Source: Sabethes cyaneus
Lineage: Eukaryota > Arthropoda > Insecta > Diptera > Culicidae
DNA: 64,000 bases
NCBI RefSeq assembly: GCF_943734655.1
Contig: NC_071354.1
Span: 73,599,338 to 73,663,337 of the forward strand
Direction: 5' to 3'
A program made the translations under genes and the position numbers. Position 1 is the stretch's first letter; each line of letters starts with the position of its first letter. This document shows positions 45,600 to 57,154 of this stretch, piece after piece. The notes below the pieces were generated by a model. It ran no database searches, was not told where the DNA came from, and worked only from the letters and a program-made list of their open reading frames with translations.

Positions 45600-47680
45600 T
45601 TGATGAAAACACTTGCAAAGTTACATGAAAAACGTTGATGTTAATTACTTCGCTATGAGAGCTTCTCGCTTGCGGATGCAGAAAAGCGATTAAAATCCGG
45701 CTTGAGGTAAGCTGCAAAGAGGTTGCAATTATAAATTTTATTCTACAGAAGTTGCTCCATTTTAAACTTGCAAGGCATGGCATTACATATGTACATGTGA
45801 TTTCTTTCTTCTATTAAATTGTAAAATACATCAGCATTTTTATGGTTTGGAGGTTTGTCGAATTCGTGATATTATTTTTATTTGTTTTTATATTTTTCTA
45901 CTTTTTTTGTTTTTTTCTTTTTTTTTTCTCATTTACTTTGAAACACGTTTATGTTGTTACAGTTCGACGTGTTCAGTATTCTACTATCGATTGCTGATGC
46001 AGATTTCACAGATTACTCTTCTTTCCGCTAATCTTTTCTCCGATGTAGGTTTTCGTTTCATGAACGTGAACATAGACAATATTGTTTAGCATTACTGTTG
46101 CCGGCTACCGGACAATACAATTCACACTGCTCGGCTGTGTGGAGCCGGAGAAGAGCAGATTGCAGGAAGAGCCTTTTCTGGCGGCAATGTATCAGAACTA
46201 TGTTATTCGCTTTTTACGAAAAGTTTCGCTAACTATTGATTCACGGCTCAGATTGATCAACCTGGTATTGTTTGCTATGTTGTGACAACATTAGATTGGA
46301 TTCGTGCTTTAGTTTGTTCTGTTGTATATATTTTTTTATATCTTGTTAGAAAATCGAATCAAATGTGAAAGTTAGATTTTTTGTAGCGTGGATTTAAATC
46401 ATTAGGTACCAGAGGCCATTGTTGGCCTATTTCAGTTAACATTTTTGGTAAACTGTTGATGCTAAATTAATCTCCACCTCTGTTGTGCGACTGGGTGCGC
46501 CAAAACTGTTTTTTTATAGTAAACATGGTTTGAATTGCATGAAATCACATTAGTTTGTAACTCTTTCTTTCTTTCCACTGTGAAACTTTGAAATCTTTTC
46601 AGCAACGGGTTAAAGTGTTATTCGATCGATTTGGAGTAAACTAGTACCTATACGCAAGGGAGTGATTTTGGTTCAAATACATTTTAGAATTAAACATAAT
46701 GTTTGCCGTAAACGTAAGCATTCGTAATGACATGACAATCTGCCACATTAACACGAGCACTCACGTTTGTGTGCTAAATTTGTTTGAACCTTCATGATGA
46801 AAGCTTGCTCGAGTTCGATAGCTGCTTTGAAAATGCCGCTTTAGACTGGAAAGTTGTTTAAATTCATTCCATTTAGTAAATTTGCTAAATACATAATCAT
46901 ATTTTAATCTATCTACGAGCTACAGTGTTCTGGCTCATTTTTATCGTTTTCTCCATTTGAACGTAATTTCATCTTTTTCCTCTTCAGTCTTCTTTTGGCA
47001 ATCAACTCTCATACAACCGAGCTTAAATTCGGTCAGTATATGAGAACCGCACCATTCATTTACAAAGAAGACTTTTATAATTGCATATAGGACGCATGGC
47101 TTGCGATTGTTTTTACTGTGTCTTGCTGATGGTGTTTCTCCAAAGTTTTTGAGGAATTTCAGAGTAAAGACACTGTGTCGCCAGTTACAATTAGATTGGC
47201 GATGATACATTAGCTGCTTTTCAAGTTGTTATATCATTTCGTATTCCTCTGAGCGTTAATATACGCATATTTTCTGTGTGTGTGTCATTGTGGGTACTAG
47301 TGTGAACGAGTAATATTCAACGGTGCAGACAAATAATCAAATTCTAACTTGATACTGTTTTACTACCACATTAGTTGTAATGTATTTTTGTGTATATTTG
47401 CAGCATGTACAAGAAATTAAACGATAATGGCTTACTACTGCTACATACACGAACACTCGAAATATAGTTACCAGTTCTATTTATCGAAACAAGCACATTT
47501 TAATCGCATCCAAACACTCTTTCTCTTTCAAATTCCTGGTTTGAAGAGCTTCAATTGCACTGTCATTCAGTTACTGTTAAAGTTCAATTTTTACACATTG
47601 ATCTCAATCACAGCAATAAAAAACTAAATTGATTCACTACTTAATGTTTGCGCTGTTTGCAAATACAAATTGTTCTATTT
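45600..47680. other. No supported gene
   Basis: AT-rich sequence with T runs around 45890-45930 and a short tgtg run near 47275. No frame with coding character was found. Confidence 0.45.
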
Positions 47681-47685
47681 AATTA

Positions 47686-47691
47686 TTTATT
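47686..47691 (-). terminator. NAT1: Candidate poly(A) signal of NAT1
   Basis: AATAAA on the minus strand 468 bases after the stop codon. It is the first canonical hexamer that I noticed in that direction, so it gives a plausible 3' end; other variants may be used. Confidence 0.4.
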
Positions 47692-48158
47692 CTTTTTATA
47701 AGTCACATTTCTAGTGACTATGTGATAACACTATCATGTTTGCGACTATAGCTCTATTGTATTATGGATTGAGTTCGATTTCTATTTATATTGTTCTATT
47801 ATTATTAGACTGCTATCGTTCATTGTGTTGCATCCCATATTTCTGATTCAGTAGTGTGTAGGTATAGTGGATTACCAATCTTCCGTTCCCAAACCGATAT
47901 TGATTTACGATATAGTAAAAATAAATGTTTCATCACTCAAAAGAGCACCGGATCAATGAACAAACAACGGCTGCAATTTGTATACAAGACATTTTTTTTT
48001 GAATCTTTGTCGATGGCAAAAACGTATCCAAAAAGTAAATAAAACAAAACTACCGCACAATTTCAGTTCACAACAAAAATAAAAAATAAGCCACTTGTTA
48101 CTAAATTTTTAAAATGATCATTACCACTAATTCTACCAGAACATCGGATATCGCTCGC

Positions 48159-51100
48159 TTACTCATCATCCTCTTCGTCTTCGTCCTCAGCCTCCGCCAG
48201 CCAGGTGAGCCATTGGTTCACCTGGAACAAGGCCTTACCCTTTCCTGGGTACATATCGGTGACATCTTCCTTATATCGCAGAAATGCGTCCTCTTCGATA
48301 ACGCTCAGCTCGTAGAACTCGCGGAACCAGCGCAAAAGTATTCCTGATAAAAATAATGATAATTAATTTTAACTCGATAAGTTCCTTAATAGATGAGTTG
48401 CCTGCTAATGTTTAATTTTTCAAAACTAAACTCACCTTTCGGGAAATCGATGCTGTACCAATACACCTGCATGGCATAAATCGCTATCAACTGCAGATCG
48501 TTGTTTCCGTGTAGGAATGCATTCAGCACAGGGCAGTACTTTTTCAGGATTTCTTTTTCTTTCTCGACCGGTTGTTTGTCGTCCGTACACTTTGACGATT
48601 CCTGTTAAATGTAATAAAAAATGATAAATTCTCGTCCGTAAAGCCGTGAACCACTTGAAACAATACCTGTGTAATGTACTTCAGGAGAACCGTCATAACC
48701 GCAGTGATAAATCCCGGATCCGTGTAGCAGCTGGTTTCCACATTTTCCTTTATCCATTTGTAGAACTGCTGTGGATTGGCATCGGCTTGAATTTGCTTCC
48801 ATAGTTCGGCCTGTACTCGCAGCAGTGGATACAGGAAACTCAAATTGCGATCCTCTAGGATTTCAGCCATGCGATCTTTGGTGCGGTCACTTTCCGGAAG
48901 ACTGCTCATTAAATTAACCTTGCTTTGGGTAAACATCTCATGCAATTTTTGCTTGCCTAGCTGCTTGTGTAGTTGTTGCAGCACTAGGAGGAACAACGGA
49001 TAGTGCTGACCGTTATCGGTATAGTTCGAAATGTCGGACAATTTGCATAGTTTTGCGGTAACTGCTCGCGACAGCAGCGATGCCACTATTGTGGTAATTT
49101 TTGGGATGGTTTTCTCTTTTTCGTTCATCGAGTTGATTAGCGATTTAAACGACTCTAGCATGGCTCCGTTAGAAAGCTTGTTCTGTTTACGCAATCGTTG
49201 CAAAAATTCAATGATCTTTTCGTGGAATGGATCCGATTTGTCAAGCACTTCGTTTACAATCTTGCTTACTGAGTCACGCATGAACTTTTCCGGCACTTTT
49301 AGTTCACTGAACTCTCGTACCAACGCATCCATCAGAGACTCAGTTGGAATTGTCGTCGTCTGTTTTTCTTCATCTTCGGATTTCATCGTCTCCGAACCGA
49401 TGTCGACTTTTTCGGAAGATTTGTCGTCATACTTCTCTTTGAGATCAGCTTCGTTTACGGTATCCGGGTTTGGAGTTTTATCTACCACTTCAACGACCAC
49501 TGCTTGCACGGCCCCGCCATTTTCTATTGGCTTGCTATCTTGGCTTTGTTGATGCCGATCCTCATCGATCTGTCGCTTCAGGTTGTCCAGCAACACTTCA
49601 GCAGCGAACATAGAAACCTTCTTCATGAATTCCTCTTTATTGGGGCCCTTATCTTTTTTGCTCTTTTTCTCAGCTTTTTCAGCTGAAGCCTGTTTGATAA
49701 TGACCTGATCCTTCTGAAGGATATTGTTGATAGGTGTATTGACAGAGGCGGCAATGCTGCCAGATGCCAGTTGACTACCAGATTGAGATTGATGATTGTT
49801 TGCATTTCCTCGACCTAGCGTACTTTGCTGATTAGACATTCCAGGGCTTAGATTTCTGGGAGCATTTTGCTGACTTGTAGAGTTTGAATTACCTAGACCT
49901 CCAGCAGCGCTATTGGCCCCCAGGTTTGAAACTCCCAGAGTGTTTGTTCCATAGCTATTGCCCAACGGCAAAGATGACTGATTGTACGAGATACCATTGT
50001 TGCTGCTGGCGTTTGCCCCAAAGGCACTATTGCCAGTAGCTGCAGCTCGTTGTTCGCTCAAAAGTGTACGAGTGGTCAATGGCGACGGGAAGTCACCTAG
50101 CTGCGACGAACTATACGCGGACTTGCTGGATTGCATTGACGGCGTTTGCGAAATCGGCAACTGCGTCTTCAGGTTCATGTTTTGCGTCTTGAACAGCAAG
50201 CTGTTTGGCGTGGGACGCATCTGCAAATCTTCAACCGTATTCTGAGGGGTCATCAGATTGCGCTTGAACCGAGGCGCTAGGTCCTTGTTGCTGTTCATTA
50301 TGCCATCCCGGTTGTTCTGGTAGGACGAATTGTGCGAGTTCGGTCCACCACTGTTCTGGTGGTGGTGGTTCTGTCCACCGCCATCCCTGCCATCCCGGTT
50401 GCCGTGGTGATTATTGTGCTTATTGTAACGCATGTTGTTGTTTCCAGCGTTGCCATGATAGTTGCTGTGCTGATTTTGACCTCCGCCGCCGCGATTGTTG
50501 TGCATGCGATAATTACCACCGCCGCCACCACCACCGTTACCGTTGTCGCGGTGATCACGGTTGCTGTAACCGTTCTGTGAAGATGAATACCTACGCGACA
50601 CACACAAAGAATTGCATTTGAGTCGAATACAATTTAAAATTTTGTCTTAATTGCTAGCAGAATGTAAGTTCTCAACAGGGTTCAATGTTTCTCAATTTTC
50701 GCAAATTCTAGAAGTTTTTTTGAAATTATTTTTTACAGAAAACCTTTTCCAAAAACCGAACTTTCCTAAAGGAAAGGTTGTAACGGCTTTTCCTAACACG
50801 GTTTACTTTCAGGACATCAGATTGGGTTGGACTTAAATGAAGTATATTATCACCGACCTCAAGGTTTTGATATAATTAAAATCACACTAATCAAGTTACA
50901 AGTAAAGCCCAACATCTGATTAACTTTAAATATAAGAATACAAGAATCCCAAAATCCTAGGCATCCAAGAACTCAAAGATCTAGGAATTCAAAAATCCAT
51001 TAATTCCACAATCCACAAACCGAAAATCCCAACAATTATAGAACCCAAGTGTCCAAAGATTCAAGATATCAAAAATCCAGGAATCCAAGAGTTCAAAAAT

Positions 51101-53061
51101 CCAGCAATTTGAAAAACCAGAAAACCAAAAATTTAAAAAAAAATGTGCGAATCCAAGAAACCAAAAATCCTAGAATTTGTAAATTCAAGAATCCATTGTT
51201 CCAAGAAACCAAGTATTCAAACATCGTGAAATCCAAGTATCTCAAAATACATGAATTCATACAGGAACATAAGATTCCAATGACCATAGAATCCACACAA
51301 ATTCAAGCACTTTAAAATCTAAAAAACAAAGAATTCTAGAATTGAAAGTAATTTAGGAATCCAATAATTCAAGAATCCAATAACACCAACATACGGGAAT
51401 TGAAAAAATCCAGATATTCAAGTCAAAAAATCCAGGCATCAAATATTAAAATTGAAAAAACTTCATCGTCGACGGTTCGATTGAAAGAGAATGGCATTCT
51501 TCAACTAGCCAAAAAATAAGATTCTTCGGAATACAGAATGAGGGTGCAAGATTTGCTGGTAAAAATATCCCAATTATTACCATTTTACCACTATTGCTAA
51601 CAGTCAATACTCACGTTGGTGGTATCAATGATGACGGGCTGGAGGCGCTCAGCAGGTTGAAGCTGTCGTTGAAGTTGAGTGGATTCAACGAGAACTTACT
51701 AATCCAGTCCCGCTGATCACCGCGCTCCTGGTTGCGATAGTCGCGACCGCGCATGCCGAACGGCGGTCGCAACACCAGGTCGTCCTCGTTAGTGAGCTCC
51801 TGAATCGGAGCCGGTCCTTCCACGCGTGCCACCTTTCTCGGTGTCCAGTTGTTCTTGCGCAGCTCAATCAGATCGCGCAACAGAAACCGGATACGCGGCG
51901 GAAATTTGCTCGACAGGGAATACTGTTCCATCCGGTCGAAGTACTGATCCATCAGCTGTTTTCCCAGCTCTGTATCCAGATTCTTTCCGCACGTCTTGAT
52001 GAGCTGTGCCAGGCATTCCATGTCTTCGCAGTTTTTCTCCGTCGTCGCGCCCGACTTATTGGTAAAGAGCGAGCGCAACATCTTGTGCAGATGTGGCTCG
52101 CCGAGCATGTCGAGCTTATACAATTCACCGATGAACTTAACGTTACCCAGTATCTTCTGTTTGGCCACATTTTTCTTTTCCTCCAAATCATCGGTTAGTG
52201 CAAGTTCTGAGTTGATGATCTTCTCACTATACTGGACACGGTTTTCGAACTTATCGCGACAAACGTTTAATAAAATCTGAAGAAAGGTATTGGACTTGGT
52301 TTTGTCGATATCAATTTCTAGTTCTTTTTCGATTCTTTTGCACAGCTGTGCATACATAGACGAGTACTTGGGTTCATCTAAAGCTTTATCGAATATTAAC
52401 AGAATAACACCGTTCAGAATCTTAGACGAGTTCAGGTCAAGCTTCAACAAGTCATCACTGAGCTTTTGGAATTTCTCTGGAGTTAATTTATTCAGAATAC
52501 CGCGTACCTAAACAGGAGCAAACAGAAGCACATTTGAATAACAATAGTAACGGAAAAGTTCAGTTCACAAAAACCTACTTTTCGAAAAATCGAATCAATT
52601 CTGGCCTCTTCGGTGAGTCCATGGTGCGGCCTCAGTGATGGAGGGACCCAGCGTCGGCTAGCGGGGGGGATTTGATTTTCCCTCCCCGTGGCACGAGACT
52701 CTGTCCCCGTTTGCCTGGGGTCTTCCGTCTTGGAGGTTAGCAACGGACCACTAGTAGGATACGCACTCCGCAACCCAACTGACGACGGAACCGCTATCTT
52801 TTCTATTTTTCCGGGAATGGTGAAAGAAGAAACGGTTACCAGTGGTTGTGGAGGGTAGTATTGCTGCTGCTGGGCTGCCTTCAGGGGCTGCTTCCGAGCC
52901 GGTTCGAACGAGTGATACGTTGAACGATGAATCCTAGCGGCTTTGCTGGGGGACTGTGCCCGCCTGTCAAGTGGGATGTCCTGTACCAACACTAGACGGT
53001 CGCTTACGCTGGAAGAGAGTGGCGCTTGGTGCACGTACGGTTCTGGTGAAGCCACGTGCAC
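48159..53061 (-). CDS. NAT1: NAT1/DAP5 (eIF4G2) translation regulator, five coding exons, non-AUG start
   Basis: Coding exons are 53061-52579, 52507-51615, 50590-48667, 48601-48436 and 48343-48159. All introns are GT-AG and the sum, 3,651 nt, gives 1,216 codons plus stop. The protein resembles eIF4G without the eIF4E-binding part and drives cap-independent translation with eIF4A and eIF3. The MIF4G domain spans about residues 158-384 (IFRKVRGILNKLTPEKF, ILLIFDKALDEPKYSSMYAQ). An Asn/Gly/His-rich stretch follows (464-553), then DLAPRF (562), MA3 (about 776-998, split by an acidic insertion at 799-873) and W2 (about 1008-1207, KQIQADANPQQFYKWIKEN), ending EDEDEEDDE. Human DAP5 has 907 residues; the extra length lies in the N-terminal and low-complexity regions. 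No in-frame ATG precedes residue 212. Homology and splicing are very clear. Confidence 0.95.
50930..51450. repeat. Degenerate 'ccaagaatccaaaaatc' minisatellite in NAT1 intron 2
   Basis: The plus strand repeats short words such as ccaagaattc, aaaaatccag and gaatcca with a period of about 9-12 bases for 500 bases. In the NAT1 transcript it reads as a T/G-rich tract. It fills half of the 1,024-bp intron 2 (50591-51614). Confidence 0.8.
53053..53061 (-). promoter_or_regulatory. NAT1: GUG start site(s) of NAT1
   Basis: The minus strand reads GTG CAC GTG GCT, with GTG at 53061-53059 and 53055-53053. An in-frame TAA lies 11 codons upstream (53094-53092), and no ATG occurs in frame before 52357, inside MIF4G. 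Vertebrate and fly NAT1/DAP5 are known to start at GUG. Which GUG is used here is not decided by the sequence; an ACG at 53076-53074 and a GTG further into the exon are alternatives. Confidence 0.75.
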
Positions 53062-53132
53062 TGATCTACTGTCCGTTAAATTGGAATGAATTTACTGCTC
53101 AACGGCGATTCTGATCACTGCTGATGTGAAGT
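53062..53132 (-). other. NAT1: 5' untranslated part of NAT1 coding exon 1
   Basis: A pyrimidine tract ending ttttttccacag (AG at 53134-53133) marks an acceptor, so at least one further upstream non-coding exon exists. Its position was not found. The CpG-richer stretch at 54480-54900 is one possible promoter. Confidence 0.65.
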
Positions 53133-53139
53133 CTGTGGA

Positions 53140-55350
53140 AAAAATGCAAGAAAAATTCAATTTATTAGTATTTGCCTAGAGTTAGCCGCATCTTTGTGTT
53201 CAAATTTTTTTGAATAAGAACAATCTAAAGGTGATTAATACCGATAGAATTATATTCAATTGTAAAAAATAAAACAGCTATTATTCCAATTTTATTTGGA
53301 TTAGACACTGTAAACAAAATGATTGTTTAAATCTTTTCCATTTCATCCCATTCTTGCATCTACAATCATCTCAACAATTATCATGTAAAATTAACAATTT
53401 AAAAATAAGAACACCAACCAGGAAAATTGTGCATAAAGATAAAGAATCTCGGCGAACAATTTTTTCTTTGAAGAAATGGTTTCCAACGCTTTTTGATAAT
53501 GTTATGTGTACTGCTTGAGTCACAGAACTTCTGAGAATACCTTATTGCGATGTGTATATTCATTTCACTTTAAAATATCTTGTTTTTGTTGTTTTCAATA
53601 TTGTATACTGGTAAAAACAACACCTAAACCCAATGAAAATGTATGAATCACGTTCAATGACCATACCATCGTAATTATTGTTGAAACGTTTCTGTTTCCA
53701 AAGTGTTCTTCACACATACTCGGAAACACTTAATCATGTATGCACTACTGTAAATAAAATTCACAAAGTAGATATAAACAGCTGACAATTTTCGTTGTTG
53801 GATTGAATCCTGACGCTATCAAATTATATGTAAGTAGTCAAGACAAGTATAGAAGAGAACGTGAAACGGAATAATGTTTGCATAAGCTTTGATAATTCAG
53901 AGCAGACATTTTCTGATATCTACCAACAGCAGAATTTAGCCTTATCGAGGAACTGCGTCACATTATACAAATAGCACGTCATTGGCATTGTTTTCTGGAA
54001 CATCCGCCTCAGTTGTCTCGATAGAATACTGATGATGGTGCATTCGTTTATTAATTCTAAAACGATCGCAACCAACGCTTATTCTCCCACAGTAACAAAT
54101 AACACCAGCAAACACAAATATATTTATCCGATTCATTCTTCAAGCCATGGACCAATCATCCTTCAGCATAACCTTGTGCCAGACGGATCGACCAGATGAG
54201 TAAAGGGGGGCTAAATCGTTTCTTCAAGAGTACCTATATACCGAAGCGAAGAAGAGACTTTACGACGGAATAATGCCGAGCCAGCGTAGACACACAAAGA
54301 GCCATCTGCTACACATAACTGCACTTTCGAGCAAGGCTACGCTGAAAGCACGAGCCGGCCACAGCAGATGCAATATAACCACGTACGCAATCCATCGCAA
54401 CGCAACCAGCCAGCACTCCGAGGTTTGTGATTTTTTGTGAAAAATATGTAAAATGCGCGATGCACACAAACCAACCTTGAACGTTCGTCGCTCACTGTAA
54501 GACTACTTCTCGTCCACTAGTTGTCGATACGTCAAGATTCAAAAAGATCCAACTGTACAGGCGCAATAGATCGACCGTGTTAAGTCGCAATGGTTATATC
54601 ACTTCACTTCCTAGTTCCAATATGTACTTCAGTCTTTTGTGAGTGTATCAATTGATACACAGGGTTTCTTCTTATTAAGCTTTTTTCTCCTTTCGAATAG
54701 TCACACGCGACCTCGAACGGAAACAAAAACCGCTCTAATCGTTCGCGACTGGTTTGGACGAATACTGTTCAGCTACTGAACGACTCTTGGCTGGCTCGCG
54801 TTGGCTGGCCCGAACTGAGAATGCGGGACGTCGCGATTCACTGTGCACGGCACGGGTTGTACGTACAAGCAGCAGACGACGACATCAGACAAGGTTTGTG
54901 CGCACCAACACCTACATTGGAAAAGCAAAAAAAGAACATACCTATAAGTATTTCAAAGAGAATTGGCGACCAGACAACAAGGGATTGAATGTGTGCGGTA
55001 TCACAAAATACTTGTGCATGGCAGGCGGATTCCATTCGAGCATCAAAACCTCCTATAAACATTCTGGTCTGCTTTGGGGATGTCCACAAAAGATGAGTCA
55101 ATGTGCTGCTGCGGTATACTGCGAAATTGTGACTCATTCACTGCAGTTGGGAGAAAAAACAGGAAACTGCTTTTTTCGTTTTCGAAGAACAGTTAAGTGG
55201 CTGCTATCTTTCAGACCTGCCTGGGACGGATTAGAGGAATTTTTTATCAAAATATTTAATAGATAGGGACACATTAAAACACACTTCCAGTAATTGGGGG
55301 TTAGATCATAAGCAAGTGAATGCTCCACTTACCAGAAATTTGTTCGAAGC
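53140..55350. other. No supported gene; CpG-richer segment at 54480-54900
   Basis: Most of it is AT-rich. From 54754 a plus-strand frame stays open for 170 codons without an ATG at its start and without recognisable features. The CpG-richer part has initiator-like tcagtt on the minus strand at about 54816 and may be the NAT1 promoter, but no donor site could be tied to it. Confidence 0.3.
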
Positions 55351-55362
55351 CAACCTACCCCA

Positions 55363-55566
55363 TGAGGTGCCCTAATTCCGTGCACCTAGCATTAAATCAA
55401 CAATCTTTCAACAAAACATACACATATCCATCAACAATGTTTGATAGCTTGAAAGAGTACCTTCAAACAGTTTTTTCGAACTTATTATACATGTTTTTTT
55501 AGGAAACCGCCAATTTTAGACCAAGTGCAAGGAATTAGGTGCCGCACGGCACTAGGGCTCCTCATA
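55363..55566. repeat. Possible MITE of about 204 bp with diverged inverted ends
   Basis: The left end reads atgaggtgccctaattccgt and the complemented right end atgaggagccctagtgccgt, followed by partly matching gcaccta blocks. No target duplication is clear, so the call is tentative. Confidence 0.4.
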
Positions 55567-55579
55567 TCTAGAAATTTTT

Positions 55580-56770
55580 TAAAATTATCGTACAGTTTGG
55601 GTCGAATGATCCCAGAGATTTACAAAATTCGAAAACGGACATGAATGAACTTTACTTATGAGTGAGTAGATATTCTAAAAATCTCAGGTCGCCGTATTTT
55701 CCCAGAAACATCCCTCCTAACCTCCTAACATCGTGAGGAGCGTAGCGAAAACTCCCACCAGATGACTTAGAAACTATTTTTAAAATGCTCCGTCGTTAGT
55801 AGTTTGTTCTACAGTCATAACTCAGAAACGAAAAATTACCCTATCCTAAAAAATTTAACAATTAGCAATTTACGGATTTTTTTAGATTTTCCATCAATTG
55901 GAGCATGGTTAATGAAACTGTTCTTTAGAGTTTTCCACAACCGTCTATCTTACACTCTTTCGAACCTTATTCGAGCCGCTGTGCTGCATGTTGGGAACAC
56001 GGTTCAAAAAGTTGCGGTAGTTAGAAGCATGTTGTGGTCAAAGACAATGCCTTGGATATAAACGTCCTTAAGAACTTAACCCTTCTTTATTGACAGACTT
56101 CGCAGCCGGTTAATACCAGGACAATTACAGGGCTAGTCTAGATCCTACTGGCTCTGTAGCAGCCCCGCTCAGTCAAGATTCGAACATGCGTTGACTGAAT
56201 TGTCAGACCAGCAACGTACCCCGAAATTAATCTGGCGGGCACATATTGTGGTCAAGAACTTGCAAATAACACAGAAGAAATAAAGGATCGGAACAATTTG
56301 CAAAACCTATGCTGGCAAAATAATGGCTTCGATTGAAAGCTCAGAACAAAAAACTGAAGATCGCAGATTTCAATAGCAAAAATTGTGGTAAACTTCAACC
56401 TGGAGCACTGCAACAACTTGGAGCCTTGTAAAAATCTATGTCTGCTGCACTCCAGTATAAAAGGGTGCACCACACCCTCCCTTCAAAGGGAAGTGAGATG
56501 GACTGAACACGTCGTAAAGATGTCGGACTACAGACCAGATCACGAATATTTTTAATGTTTTTGCTATCATAAAAATTTTTGAGCCTCAGTACAATATTTT
56601 CCCGGAAAAACTAAATGAAAATTTTCGAAGAAAACTCTTCTTAAATGATATTATGGACCCTATTCTGTAAGTCACTTCGAGCAAATTGACCTTACTCAGT
56701 CACTGTCGAGTACGGGGAAAACGGGCATCATAGCGGCTCAAGACACGACCAAAATACAGGCTTCCTTTTG
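55580..56770. other. No supported gene
   Basis: No frame with coding character. A segment near 56240-56520 gives a minus-strand frame without recognisable features. Confidence 0.45.
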
Positions 56771-56773
56771 GGA

Positions 56774-57148
56774 TTTTTGCTCAGTAGATGCTCATTTGAT
56801 TACAGCGCCTCAACGAAACAGAATTCGAACAAAGTGTGTAAAAGGCAATTGCAGAGTTAATTATTATCTACAATATTGTTGAAGAAATCGTAAGAAAAGA
56901 AGAAATTGTAATACTATCTTTCGTATTTACGGCGCTATATGGGCCTGCCACCACATTGGTAGCCAAATGAGTGTCATTTTTGTTTTCAACGAGGTAGCAG
57001 CCCCACAGCGCCAAATACAAAAGATAAAACTACACTTTCTTCAGCAATATTGCAGATAATAATTAACTCTACAATTGCCCTTTACTTTACTTTACCGAAT
57101 TCTGTTTCGTTGAGGCGCTGTAATCAAATGAGCATCTACTGAGCAAAA
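56774..57148. mobile_element. 375-bp near-complete palindrome (foldback MITE)
   Basis: The left arm from 56774 (tttttgctcagtagatgctc) and the right arm ending at 57148 are complementary for about 165 bases each with scattered mismatches. They share the acagcgcctcaacgaaacag and gttaattattatct blocks and, near the centre, a ggcgct block. Only about 40 bases remain as loop. The right arm carries a short duplicated ttactttac tract. Confidence 0.88.
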
Positions 57149-57154
57149 AACCGA

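Noticed and set aside
49031..49552. Plus-strand frame of 173 codons
   Set aside because: It is the antisense shadow of the NAT1 coding exon 3.
54754..55266. Plus-strand frame of 170 codons
   Set aside because: It starts at TTG without a nearby ATG, has no recognisable motif, and its first part overlaps a CpG-rich stretch where long frames are expected by composition.
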